DNA from: Ideonella_A intermedia_A
GTDB lineage: Bacteria > Pseudomonadota > Gammaproteobacteria > Burkholderiales > Burkholderiaceae_C
Direction: 5' to 3'
NCBI GenBank assembly: GCA_943370175.1
Contig: CALRPU020000016.1
Coordinates: forward strand, 47,464-111,463
DNA: 64,000 nt
This document shows positions 1 through 8,700 of the stretch, piece after piece; within the stretch, counting starts at the first letter, position 1, and each line of letters starts with the position of its first letter. Made by a program: the position numbers and the translations under genes. Under the pieces are notes generated by a model, which saw only the letters and a program-made list of their open reading frames with translations, was not told the DNA's origin and made no database searches.

Positions 1-1
1 G

Positions 2-511
2 ATGACGCAGGCCCTGGCCTGGACCTGGCGCCACGCCGAGCGCTTTGGCGGCGACCCGTCGCGCATCGTGGTGGCGGGCCATTCGGCCGGCGGCCACCTG
101 GCCACGATGATGCTGGCCTGCGACTGGCCGGCGGTGGCCGCCGACCTGCCGGCCGACCTGGTGCGCACCGGCCTGTCCATCTCCGGCCTGTACGACCTGG
201 ACCCGGTGCAGCACATCCCCTTCGTGCAGCCCGACCTGAAGCTGACGCCGGCGCTGGTGGAGCGCCTGAGCCCGACCCGCTACCCGGCGCCGCCGGCCAC
301 TTTGGCCGTGGCGGTGGGGGCCCGCGAGAGCGAGGAATTTCTGCGCCAGAACACGCTGATGCGCGCGGCCTGGGGCGCCGCCGTGGTGCCGCACGAGGAC
401 CTGGTGCCCGACGCCGACCACTTCACGGTGCTGCACGAGCTGGTGGACACCGGCGCGCCCTTGCACCGGCGCACGCTGGACCTGCTGGGGTTGAAGGCGC
501 CTGACGCCTGA
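2..511 (+). CDS. Alpha/beta hydrolase, 3' part only (window edge)
   Basis: This is the C-terminal part of an alpha/beta-hydrolase fold esterase cut by the window start; the Met at base 2 is probably internal. The nucleophile elbow GHSAGG is near residue 27-32 of the visible part. A candidate acidic residue lies in GARESEEF, and the catalytic His is in ADHFTVLHEL near the end. The spacing fits the esterase/lipase or kynurenine formamidase-like branch (BD-FAE type), where an HGG oxyanion motif would lie upstream, outside the window. The substrate cannot be deduced. The next gene is on the same strand after a gap of about 125 bases. Confidence 0.75.
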   Translation: MTQALAWTWRHAERFGGDPSRIVVAGHSAGGHLATMMLACDWPAVAADLPADLVRTGLSISGLYDLDPVQHIPFVQPDLKLTPALVERLSPTRYPAPPATLAVAVGARESEEFLRQNTLMRAAWGAAVVPHEDLVPDADHFTVLHELVDTGAPLHRRTLDLLGLKAPDA

Positions 512-635
512 CGCCGCCCCAGTTGTCTCCGCGGCGCGACACCGCCGCGACAAATTGCACGTTGGGCGACTGTGCGTGCACCGCACCCATCAGTGGATGT
601 ATGAGTTGTCACACAGGCCTGCACAAAATTCGGGC

Positions 636-1280
636 ATGCCTTCCGTCAAATGCCCCCACTGCCGCTGGCCTCACTGGGCCGACCTGCCGTCCCGCCGTGC
701 ACACCGCAACGCTTCGGTCGGGCGACGGCGCAGTGGCCTGCCGCAGACCTTCCGGGTGGGCGCGCCGTCGGTGTTCGTGACCGCCACGGCCTGGGTGTTC
801 ATCGTGCTGGCCGCGTTGTTCAGCGTGGTGGCGGTGCTGCGCAGCGCCGAGGCGGCGTCGTTGCTGCCCGGCCTGCAGCTGGCGGGCGACCTGCCCCTGA
901 GCCCGCGCGCCGCACAGGCCCTGCGCACCACGCTGCCATGGGTGCTGGGCATTGGTCTGGTGTTGTCGCTGGTCACGCTGGCCTCGGCCGTGGGCCTGCT
1001 GCTGCGCCTGGACTGGGCGCGCCGCAGCTTCATCGCCGTGCTGGGCGTGGCGGTGCTGGCGCAGCTGGCCGGTGGCGCGCTGCAGTACCAGCTGGTGCAT
1101 GAATGGGTGGTGCAGGCGGTGGTGCTGGCCTGGCTGCCAACGGCGGCCTGGCAGGCCCTGGGCGGGCCGGGCGTGGTGGCGGCCGGTGTGGCGCTGGTGC
1201 TGGCCGGGCTGGTCAGCGCCGCCTGCGCTGGGGTGATGCTGGCGCTGCGTGCGCCGGCGGTGCGTCAGGAATTTGCCTGA
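636..1280 (+). CDS. Predicted integral membrane protein, 214 aa
   Basis: No family recognised. The protein has about five hydrophobic segments: roughly residues 47-70, 98-125, 130-150, 155-175 and 183-208. A short basic N-terminus carries a CPHC pair (KCPHCRWPHW), which could be half of a metal site or incidental. The ATG at 636 is preferred because 27 in-frame codons upstream look non-coding and arginine/histidine-rich. The downstream gene is convergent, with only 8 bases between the stop codons. Function unknown; probably an inner-membrane protein. Confidence 0.55.
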   Translation: MPSVKCPHCRWPHWADLPSRRAHRNASVGRRRSGLPQTFRVGAPSVFVTATAWVFIVLAALFSVVAVLRSAEAASLLPGLQLAGDLPLSPRAAQALRTTLPWVLGIGLVLSLVTLASAVGLLLRLDWARRSFIAVLGVAVLAQLAGGALQYQLVHEWVVQAVVLAWLPTAAWQALGGPGVVAAGVALVLAGLVSAACAGVMLALRAPAVRQEFA

Positions 1281-1288
1281 TCGGTTGA

Positions 1289-1729
1289 TCAGCCCACGTC
1301 GCCATCCACATAAATCCAGCGCCCGTTCTCCCGCACGAAGCGGCTGGTTTCCTGCAGCCGCTCGGCCCGCCCGCCCTGCTTGTGGCGGGCCACAAAGTGC
1401 ACGGTGGCGTGGTCGTCGTCCTGTTGCCGGTGGGATTTGACCTCCAAGCCCAGCCAGCGCAGGCCGGGCGGGTCGGGGTCGAGGTGGGCCGGGCGGGTGC
1501 TGGGGTGCCAGGTGGCCAGCAGGTAATCGCGCAGGCCGCGCACGTAGGCGCTGTAGCGCGAGCGCATCAGGGCCTCGGCCGTGGGGGCCTGCAGGGCTTG
1601 TTCGCCGGCGTGATAGCGGCCGCAACACCCGGCGTAGCCCGCGCCCGAGCCGCAGGGGCAAGGCTCGGCCGTGTGCGGGGGTGAGGCGCGTGGCGGGGTG
1701 GGGGCGGGGGTGGAGGGCGCCTTGGGCAT
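1289..1729 (-). CDS. YchJ-like SEC-C motif protein (UPF0225)
   Basis: A 146-residue protein of the YchJ/UPF0225 family. A Pro-rich N-terminus is followed by the cysteine cluster CPCGSGAGYAGCCGRYH (about residues 24-40), the SEC-C-like zinc motif. Then comes the family core MRSRYSAYVRGLRDYLLATWHPSTRP and a C-terminal NTF2-like sheet ending in GRWIYVDGDVG. The Cys-rich motif probably binds zinc; the biochemical role of the family is unknown. ATG 1729 is chosen because homology begins soon after it. It is divergent from imuA with a 76-base gap that holds a LexA box, so the box may also affect this gene. Confidence 0.85.
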   Translation of the reverse strand: MPKAPSTPAPTPPRASPPHTAEPCPCGSGAGYAGCCGRYHAGEQALQAPTAEALMRSRYSAYVRGLRDYLLATWHPSTRPAHLDPDPPGLRWLGLEVKSHRQQDDDHATVHFVARHKQGGRAERLQETSRFVRENGRWIYVDGDVG

Positions 1730-1782
1730 GCCGGCATCTTGCCAGCCATGGGGGGTTTTGGATTTCGGACTTGCGCAAAAGA

Positions 1783-1798
1783 CTGTATAAAAATACAG
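1783..1798. promoter_or_regulatory. LexA (SOS) box
   Basis: The sequence CTGTATAAAAATACAG matches the LexA consensus CTGT-N8-ACAG exactly, with complementary flanks (AC..GT) outside it. It sits 7 bases before the imuA ATG. It contains a TATAAA hexamer (1786-1791) that can serve as a -10 element, so repression would block the promoter directly. If so, the 5' leader would be only about 8-10 bases. Confidence 0.92.
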
Positions 1799-1805
1799 TC
1801 TTCCA

Positions 1806-2666
1806 ATGGACCCGATGCCCCCTGTCGTTCTGAACGCCGTGGCCGACGCCGCGCGCCAGGGCGAGCGCGTCGCGCCTGAGCAACTGCACCCCGCACTGTG
1901 GCTGGGCCACCAGCTGGGCCGCCATGCCGCCCACACCAGCCCCAGCGGCTTCCCCGTGCTGGACACCGAACTGCCCGGTGGCGGCTGGCCCCACCGCGCC
2001 CTGACCGAACTGCTGCTGGACCATCCCGGCATTGGCGAGGTGCGCTTGCTGGCCCGCGGTCTGGCCGCCGCCCAGGGCGGTGAAAAACCGGTGATGCTGT
2101 TCGACCCGCCGGCGCAGCTGTCAGCGCCGGCGCTGACCCAGCTCGGCCTGGACGTGGCGCAGCTGCTGGTCATCACCACCCGAACCCGCGTGGTGCCCGG
2201 CGCCGACAGCCTGTGGGCGTTGGAACAGGCGCTCAAAAGCGGCCACGTCGGCGCCATCGTGGCCTGGCTGCCGCCCCGGCTGCGGGCCGAACGCCTGCGC
2301 CGCCTGCAACTGGCCGCCCAAGCCCACGAGGGCCCCGCCTTCGTGCTGCGCGAACTGGACGCCCGCCACCGCCCCACCGCGGCGCCGTTGCGCCTGGCCT
2401 TGCGCCCCGGCGGTGGCGACGTGCTGCAGCTGCGCCTGCTCAAGCGCCGCGGCCCGCCGCTGGACGCGCTGCTCACCCTGGACCTGCCGCCGGTCTTGTC
2501 CACCGTGGCCACCCAGCGGGCGCAGATGGGCGTGCCGGGCACCGGCGCGGCGCTGGCCGCCGCCCGCGAACGCGCCTACGCCGAACGCCATGCCAGCGCC
2601 GCGCGCCCGGCCGAGGCCCCGCTGCCCGCGGCCACTTTCGTCAACCTGGAAGCGCCGCCGCGCTGA
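1806..2666 (+). CDS. imuA: ImuA, RecA/SulA-like SOS mutagenesis protein
   Basis: ImuA is a RecA-related accessory factor of the SOS mutasome (ImuA-ImuB-DnaE2) used in damage-induced translesion synthesis. The 286 residues show the family start (HPALWLGHQLG... SGFPVLDTELPGGGWPHRALTELL), followed by RecA-like core strands (PVMLFDPP, VGAIVAWLP) and the LRLLKRRG segment. The RecA Walker A lysine motif is absent, as is usual in ImuA: the position reads GGGWPHRALTE. A perfect LexA box abuts the start. The ATG at 1815 is an alternative start, because almost no ribosome-binding space exists before 1806. imuB follows after 19 bases. Confidence 0.92.
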   Translation: MDPMPPVVLNAVADAARQGERVAPEQLHPALWLGHQLGRHAAHTSPSGFPVLDTELPGGGWPHRALTELLLDHPGIGEVRLLARGLAAAQGGEKPVMLFDPPAQLSAPALTQLGLDVAQLLVITTRTRVVPGADSLWALEQALKSGHVGAIVAWLPPRLRAERLRRLQLAAQAHEGPAFVLRELDARHRPTAAPLRLALRPGGGDVLQLRLLKRRGPPLDALLTLDLPPVLSTVATQRAQMGVPGTGAALAAARERAYAERHASAARPAEAPLPAATFVNLEAPPR

Positions 2667-2685
2667 CCGGCCACTCGCCCGTGCC

Positions 2686-4290
2686 GTGGAATCGCCGCTG
2701 TGGATCGGTCTGCACGCCCCGCTGTTGTCACTGGAAACCGTGGCCGGCGCGCTGCTGCCCGACGTGCCCCTGGCGCTGCACGACGCCCAGCAGATCACCC
2801 ACGCCAATGCTGCCGCCCAGGCGATGGGCGTGCACGCCGGCCTGAAGCGCGCCACCGCCCTGGCGCTGGCGCCCAGCCTGCTGCTGACCCAGGCCGACCC
2901 GGCGCGTGACGCGCGGGCGCTGCAGGCCCTGGCCCATGCGGCGCTGGCCTTCACGCCGTCGGTCAGCCTGGCGCCGCCGCAGACGGTGCTGCTGGAGGTG
3001 CGCGCCAGCCTGCGCTACTTCGGCGGCTTCGAGCGGCTTTGGCAGCGCCTGGGCGAGGCGCTGGTGCCGCTGGGGCACCGGCTGTGGATGTCGTCGGCGC
3101 CGACGGCCCAGGGGGCGGCACTGCTGTGCCGGCTGGCCGGGTTGCAGGGCAGCGAGGCCGCGGTGGCGGCGACCAACGACCGCACGTCACCGCCGCCCAC
3201 GCCACCCACGCCACCCACGCCGCATGGGCTGGGTGCGGCGCTGCACTGCCCTGACCTGGTCAGCCTCACCCACCGGCTCGACGCCGCCCCGGTGTGGCTG
3301 CTGGGCCCCGGCCGTGAGCACTGGGAGGCCTTGCAGGGCATGGGCCTGCGCCGCCTGGGCGACCTGCGCCGGCTGCCGCGCGGCGGCGTGGCCCGCCGCT
3401 TTGGCGAAAGCCTGCTGGCCGAGCTGGACGCCGCACTCGGTCAGCGCCCCGACCCGCGCCCGTGGGTGACGCTGCCCGAGCGCTTTCGCAGCCGCCTCGA
3501 ACTGCTGGCCCGCGCCGACACCACCGACCAGGTGCTGCACGGCGCGCGCGTGCTGCTGGCCCGCCTGGTGGCCTGGGCCGCGGCGCAGCAGTCGCGCATC
3601 GGTCGCTTCGAGCTGGTGATGCACCATGAGGCCCGCCACCGCAGCGACCTGCTGACGCCCCCGGCGACCGAGCTGGCCGTGGCCCTGACCGAGCCCTCGG
3701 CCGACGCCGACCACCTCCACGTGCTGCTGCGCGAGCGCCTGGCCCAGGTGCGCCTGCCGGCGCCCACGCTGGAACTGCAGCTGCGCTGCGACGAGGCCGT
3801 GCACAAGCCGCCGCCCAACGCCGAACTGTTCCCGACCCGGCAGAACGAACGCGAAGGCCTGGTCCGTCTCATCGAGCGGCTGCGCGCGCGGCTGGGCGGC
3901 GACCAGGTGCAGCGCCTGGTGCAGCTGGAAGACCACCGCCCCGAGCGCGCCAGCCGCTGCCTGCCGCTGGACGACCGCTGGCCCGCCGCGCCACGCACCA
4001 CGGTGACCCCGCCCAGCACCGTGCCGCAGCGGCAGCAACCGGTGTGGCTGCTGCCGCAGCCCGAACCCCTGGCCGAGCGGCAACTGTGCCCGCTGCTGGA
4101 CGGCGAGCCGCTGCACCTGCTGTGCGGCCCCGAACGGATCGAAAGTGGCTGGTGGGACGCCGGCCTGGTCGAGCGCGATTACTTCATCGCCCAGGCCGCC
4201 GATGGCGCGCTGGTGTGGGTCTACCGCACCCGCCTGCCGCCGGCGGACGCCAGCCACCCGGTCTGGTTCCTGCACGGCCGCTTTGCCTGA
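2686..4290 (+). CDS. imuB: ImuB, catalytically degenerate Y-family polymerase homologue
   Basis: ImuB is a Y-family (DinB/UmuC-like) protein that links ImuA, the sliding clamp and DnaE2 but does not polymerise. The 534 residues keep the Y-family layout: an N-terminal palm (LWIGLHAPLLSLE), the segment VLLEVRASLRYFGG, helix-hairpin-helix-like LQGMGLRRLGDLRRLPRGGVARRFG, and a C-terminal little-finger region. The metal-binding acids are missing: HAP replaces the first Asp motif and LLEV replaces SxDE. The GTG at 2686 starts just before the conserved LWIGL; upstream codons in frame belong to the imuA overlap region. dnaE2, often third in this cassette, is not adjacent. Confidence 0.92.
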   Translation: MESPLWIGLHAPLLSLETVAGALLPDVPLALHDAQQITHANAAAQAMGVHAGLKRATALALAPSLLLTQADPARDARALQALAHAALAFTPSVSLAPPQTVLLEVRASLRYFGGFERLWQRLGEALVPLGHRLWMSSAPTAQGAALLCRLAGLQGSEAAVAATNDRTSPPPTPPTPPTPHGLGAALHCPDLVSLTHRLDAAPVWLLGPGREHWEALQGMGLRRLGDLRRLPRGGVARRFGESLLAELDAALGQRPDPRPWVTLPERFRSRLELLARADTTDQVLHGARVLLARLVAWAAAQQSRIGRFELVMHHEARHRSDLLTPPATELAVALTEPSADADHLHVLLRERLAQVRLPAPTLELQLRCDEAVHKPPPNAELFPTRQNEREGLVRLIERLRARLGGDQVQRLVQLEDHRPERASRCLPLDDRWPAAPRTTVTPPSTVPQRQQPVWLLPQPEPLAERQLCPLLDGEPLHLLCGPERIESGWWDAGLVERDYFIAQAADGALVWVYRTRLPPADASHPVWFLHGRFA

Positions 4291-4294
4291 TTCC

Positions 4295-4323
4295 GCCGCG
4301 GCCCGCGCCGCTCAGGCCGCGGC
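4295..4323. terminator. GC-only hairpin between convergent imuB and subunit c gene
   Basis: Perfect 9-bp inverted repeat GCCGCGGCC (4295-4303) and GGCCGCGGC (4315-4323) with an 11-base loop, located exactly between the stop codons of two convergent genes. No T-tract follows on either strand, so it is not a canonical intrinsic terminator. It could still stall polymerase or protect the 3' ends. Confidence 0.4.
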
Positions 4324-4324
4324 C

Positions 4325-4564
4325 TCACTTGAACGGGTTGACCGTGGCAAACCACAGGCCGATGCCGGTGGCGATGATGAACGCACCGTCGGTCACCCCG
4401 GCGATCAGGAAGAACTTGCCTTGCAGCTCGGTCATCAGCTCGGGCTGGCGCGCCGAGCTTTCCAGCAGCTTCATGCCCGACAGGCCGATGCCGATGCACG
4501 AGCCCACCGCGGCCAGGCCGATCAACAGGGACACCCCAAGGGGAAGAAGGTCGACGCCGCTCAT
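4325..4564 (-). CDS. F0F1 ATP synthase subunit c-like protein, outside an atp operon
   Basis: A 79-residue two-helix hairpin with the F-type subunit c layout. Helix 1 carries the glycine-rich GLAAVGSCIGIGLSG, the polar loop is SARQPEL (about residues 37-43), and helix 2 carries the proton-binding acid, Asp59 in GVTDGAFIIATGIG. Length and motif positions match ordinary c subunits, so it should be able to form or join a c-ring. No other atp gene is adjacent: it lies 95 bases downstream of an XRE-type regulator on the same strand. GGAG lies 9 bases before the ATG. It could be a second, paralogous c subunit or a relocated sole copy; the window cannot tell. Confidence 0.85.
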   Translation of the reverse strand: MSGVDLLPLGVSLLIGLAAVGSCIGIGLSGMKLLESSARQPELMTELQGKFFLIAGVTDGAFIIATGIGLWFATVNPFK

Positions 4565-4659
4565 GGGCTTGCTCCAGTCGTGTTGAGGAAGGTGGCTGCC
4601 GAGGCAGTCCACGGGCGCATCCTCGGGGCCGGGCGGCCCGGCGTCCATGACGTGGCAGG

Positions 4660-5541
4660 TCAAGTCGCCGCGGACGGCGTGGCGGGCGCGCTGGCCAGCG
4701 CGCGCAAGGCCTGGGCGGTGAACTCGTCGGCCGGCAGCAGGGTTTCGATGGCCAGTTCCTGCAGGCTGACCTCGGTGGGCGTGCCGAACACGGTGATGGT
4801 GGTGATGAAGCTCAGCCGGCCCATCGGCGTGTCCAGCACCAGGGGCAGGGCGAGGCCGGGCGGGTCGTCGGCGGCGGGGTCGCTGGGGTGCTCGGCGGTT
4901 GGTCCTGCGGTGGACCGGGCCGCCGTGGCGGGGTTGCCGTCGGCGGCGCCGACGGGCGCCTTGCCGGGCGGCGGCAGATGCTGCAACTCGTGCAGCAGAT
5001 CGGCCAGCACCGGGTCGGCGGTGGCCAGGGCCTGGGCCTCCAGACGCGCCAGCAGGTGGTGCCGCCAGGCCGCGAAGTTGACGATGTGCGGGGCCAGGCC
5101 CTGGGGGTGCAGGCTCAGCCGCAGCACGTTCAGCGGCGGGGCGAGCACGGCCGGGTCGATGCCCGCCAGCAGCGCGTCCACCGCGCGGTTGGCCAGCACC
5201 AGGTGCCAGTGCCGATCCACGGCCAGCGCTGGAAAGGGCTCGTGCGCTGCCAACACCCGCTGCACCGCCCCCTTGGCGGCGACCAGCGCGGGGTCGTCCA
5301 GCCGGCGTGCGGGGTACATCGGTGCGTAGCCCGCGGCCACCAGCCAGGCGTTGCGCTCGCGCAGCGGCAGGCTCAGGCGCTCGGCCAGGCGCAGCAGCAG
5401 CGCGCGCGACGGCAAGGCGCGCCCGGTTTCCATGAAGCTCAGGTGCCGCGTGGACGTGTCCGCATGCCCTGCCAGGCCCAGTTGACTGAAGCCGCGCGCC
5501 ACGCGCCACCGCCGCAACAACTGGCCAAAGGACTCGTCCAC
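4660..5541 (-). CDS. XRE-type regulator with MmyB-like ligand-binding domain
   Basis: A 293-residue DNA-binding regulator. The N-terminal helix-turn-helix is FGQLLRRWRVARGFSQLGLAGHADTSTRHLSFMETGRALPS in overall form (residues 5-45). It is followed by the MmyB-like ligand-binding region (ALAVDRHWHLVLANRAVDALL, later LVLDTPMGRLSFITTITVFGTPTEVSLQELAIETLLPAD). Members of this family often bind fatty-acid-like or other small ligands and control nearby enzymes. The linker around residues 195-230 is Ala/Pro-rich and probably disordered. Two GATCGGTGAT repeats lie just upstream. The solitary subunit c gene follows on the same strand and may be cotranscribed. Confidence 0.88.
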   Translation of the reverse strand: MDESFGQLLRRWRVARGFSQLGLAGHADTSTRHLSFMETGRALPSRALLLRLAERLSLPLRERNAWLVAAGYAPMYPARRLDDPALVAAKGAVQRVLAAHEPFPALAVDRHWHLVLANRAVDALLAGIDPAVLAPPLNVLRLSLHPQGLAPHIVNFAAWRHHLLARLEAQALATADPVLADLLHELQHLPPPGKAPVGAADGNPATAARSTAGPTAEHPSDPAADDPPGLALPLVLDTPMGRLSFITTITVFGTPTEVSLQELAIETLLPADEFTAQALRALASAPATPSAAT

Positions 5542-5552
5542 GGGGAAGGGCG

Positions 5553-5582
5553 GATCGGTGATCGGGGTGGGTGATCGGTGAT
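5553..5582. repeat. Two direct GATCGGTGAT repeats 20 bp apart, possible operator
   Basis: GATCGGTGAT occurs at 5553-5562 and again at 5573-5582, a 20-bp period (about two helical turns). The pair sits 12-41 bases upstream of the MmyB-like regulator start. The placement would suit autoregulation. This is inference from position and spacing only. Confidence 0.35.
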
Positions 5583-5594
5583 GGGGCAGCGGGC

Positions 5595-5669
5595 TGGCGC
5601 CCCCGGCAGGAATCGAACCTGCATCTGAGACTTAGGAGGTCCCCGTTCTATCCATTGAACTACGGCGGC
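5595..5669 (-). tRNA. tRNA-Arg (anticodon CCT)
   Basis: The 75-base minus-strand sequence folds as a cloverleaf. It has acceptor GCCGCCG paired with CGGGGGC (one G-G mismatch at position 4:69), D-stem GTTC/GAAC, anticodon stem GGGAC/GTCTC with loop CTCCTAA (anticodon CCT, reading AGG codons), T-stem GCAGG/CCTGC with loop TTCGATT, discriminator G and an encoded CCA end. It lies between tamB and the MmyB-like regulator gene. Confidence 0.95.
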
Positions 5670-5718
5670 ACGGCTTGAATTCTGGCATGGCCCGGGGGTC
5701 ACCACCGCCCGCCACAGC

Positions 5719-8700
5719 TCACTGCCAGCGCCAGGTCCAGATCACGTCCAGCGAGTTTTCCGTGCCCGACTGCGCGCGCAGCGTGAAGCGCTGGGCGATG
5801 CGGTAGATCAGCTGCCAGTTGCCGGCCGTGGCGTTGAGCCCGCGCTCATAGCCCACATACCAGCGCCGCGACAGCTGCTTGCCCAGGCTGACCACGGTTT
5901 CGCGCACCTCGCCTTCGGTCTGGCGCACGGCCACGTCGTCGAGGCCGATCGCTTTGGTGAGCTGGTCGGTCACGCCACCGCCGCCGCTGCCGTCGCCGGC
6001 CAGCAGCGCCAGCGCCGCGCGCTGCAGCAGCGCGGTGTCGGTGCGGCCCAGGCCGTCGCTGGCGCGGCCCAGCACCAGCCACGACAGCTTGTCCACCTCC
6101 GCCAGCTCCGGCTCGGAAAACAGCCGGATGCGCGGGTTGCTGGCCGTGCCGCCGATGACCACGCCCACGCGCACGTCGGTGTTCGGCCGGGTGGCTTCGA
6201 TGTCCAGCCGCGGGTTCTCCACCGCGCCGGTGAAGATGACCGAGCCGCGGTCGATGCTGAGCTTCTGGCCGTAGGCGGCGAAGTTGCCGCCCACCGTCGA
6301 CACCGTGCCATTGACCGCCATGCGCCCGCCGGGCGAGGTGATGCGCAGCTCGCCTTGCAGGCCGGTGTCCAGCCCGCGGCCGCGCAGGCGCAGGCGGTCG
6401 CCCAGCTGCACGACCAGGTTCAGCGCCACCGCGCGTGACGGTGGCCTGGCGGGCGCGGTGGCGGCGTTGGCGCCTTGACCGTTGCCGTTGCTTGATCCAG
6501 CCCCGCCACCGCCACCGCCACCGCCACCGCCAGCCTCGCCTGGGCGGGGCTTGGTCCCGTCGGCCTTGGGGTCGAAGCGCCCGGCGGCGCGGGCTTCGGC
6601 GGGCGTCGCGGCGTCCGCCTTGCGGCCGGCCGGGGCGCGCACCACTTCGACGTCGCTGGCCAGGCTGGGCGCGTCGCCGCGGGTGAAGTCGATCAGGCCT
6701 TCGTCGACCCCGAAGCGGCCGTTCAACGCCACCTTGTTGGCGCCCAGTTGCAGCTCGCCTTCGCCGCTGGCCACGATGCGCCGGTCGACACGGCCCAGCA
6801 GCTGGAAGCGCTTGGCCACCAGCGCCAGCCGGGCCTCCGGCGCGGTGCCGAAAGTGGCGTTGCCGCTCAGCGCCACGGTGCCGTCCCCGACCTTGGCGGT
6901 GAAGCGCTCGATGCGCGCCGTGGCGCCTTGCAGCCGGATGTCGATGTCGCCGTCGGTGACGTTCACGCCCTCGGCGAAATTGCGCACGCTGATGTCGCTG
7001 CCGCGCAGCGAGCCGGTGTATTCGGGCGCGCCGAGGCGGCCACCCAGGTTGGCGCTGGTGGTCAGCGCGCCGCCCAGGCGCCAGCCGGCGGGCACCCAGG
7101 GGCTCCAGGTGCCCAGCTTGGCCACGCGCAGTTCCACCACGCCCTGGATCGGGGTCGACGCGTCGGGCCAGGCCGTGGGCGAGCCGGTGCGCGCGACCAC
7201 CGCGCCGGCGGCCACGCCCACCGAGGTGCCGGCCAGCGCCTGGGTGAAGCTCCACACGCCGTTGTTGGCCGTCAGGGCCAGGCGCAGGTCGGTCAGGCCG
7301 AGCACCTGGGTGCCCACTTCGTCGGTCACCTTCAGGTCGCCGGCGCGGCGCTCGATCACGATGTCGGCACTCAGCGCGGGCGTGCTGCGCACCTGCAGCC
7401 GCCCGCCGATGCTGAGGTCGCCACCCCAGCCGAACTCGGGCTGGAAACGCGCCAGCAGCGGCGCCACCGCCAGCGGTTCCAGGTCGGCGTCCACGTCGAC
7501 CTGCATGGCCCGCGCGGCCTGTCCGCCGGCGGCCGGCGTGGCCGCTCGCCAGCCCAGGCGGGTCCAGCGCAGCGCCGCGCGGGTGGTGCCGGCCTGAAGG
7601 TCCACCCGGCCAGGCTCGGCGCTCACCGACGTGCCGGCCGACCCCCAGCCCGCGGTCACTGGGATGTCGCGCGCCGACAGCGCCACCTGGCCCTCACCTT
7701 GGCGGCCGCTGCGCACCTGCAGCACCTGCAACTGGCCGCGCCAGCCGGTGGCGGCCAGTGCGGCGGGGGCACGGTCGCGGGTGTCGCTGTTGCTGCTGCT
7801 CCTGACGCTGCCGGCCGTGCCCGCGTTGCCACCGTCGAACTGCAAGCCTCCTTGGGCCTTCAGGCGGATCTGGCTGGGCGCAGGTGATGGTGATGGTGAC
7901 CCCGTGCCCGCTGCGAACGCGGGCGCGCTGGTCTGGCCGACCACACCCCCGGCGCCTCCGGCGGTGCCTCCGTTGCCCGCAGTGCCCGAACGGCTTGCGC
8001 TGCCCGAGGCCCCGGCCGCCGCGGGCCCGTCCAGCGTGGCCAGCCAGGCCGGGGGCAGGGCGGCGCTGTCGGCGTCCAGGCTCAGCGTGTGGGCGCGGGC
8101 GGTGCCGGTCAGCAGCAAGCTCACCCGGTCGGCGGTCTGGCCCGACGCGACCAAGCCTGTCAAATCGGCTTTGACGTCGACCGGCGCGCTGGCGCTGCTG
8201 CCGGCCTGCCAGCGCAGGTCGCCTTGCTGCAGCGACAGCCCGGCCACCTGCAGACCGCGCGCCTCCAGCCGACCGTCCACCTCAACCTGCGGCCAGCGCC
8301 CGCGCAGGCCGGCGCGCCCGACCACCCGCCCCGACAGGGCGACCGGCTTGCCACCGCCGCCCGGCGCCATGCCCAGGCCGTTGGCCATGCCGAGCAGCGG
8401 CGCCAGCGCGCGCAGGTCGGTGGCGTCGAGCGTCACGTCGGCGCGGTCGTCCGCGGGGCGGTTGCCTTGGCTGGTCAGCGTGGCGTCGACCCGGTTCACG
8501 CCGGCCTTGACCGCCAACCGCGCCTCCAGCGCCACGGCGCCAGGGCGTGGGCCTCGGGCGTCCAGCCGACCGTCCCCGGACAAGGCCAGGCCCGCCAGCG
8601 TGCTGGGTGCCAGCGTGAAGCTGGCGCTGCCGCGCAACGGGGCCAAAGCCTGGCCAAGGGACTGCCATGGGTCCGCGGCCGGGACGGCGGGGCTGGCAGA

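Noticed and set aside
2413..2685. Longer ImuB starting inside imuA
   Set aside because: The in-frame upstream codons read as Cys/Arg-rich nonsense over the imuA coding region. Y-family homology begins at LWIGL right after the GTG at 2686.
6480..6545. CCGCCA repeat as a CRISPR or intergenic satellite
   Set aside because: It is an in-frame codon repeat within the tamB coding sequence, has five short units and no spacers.
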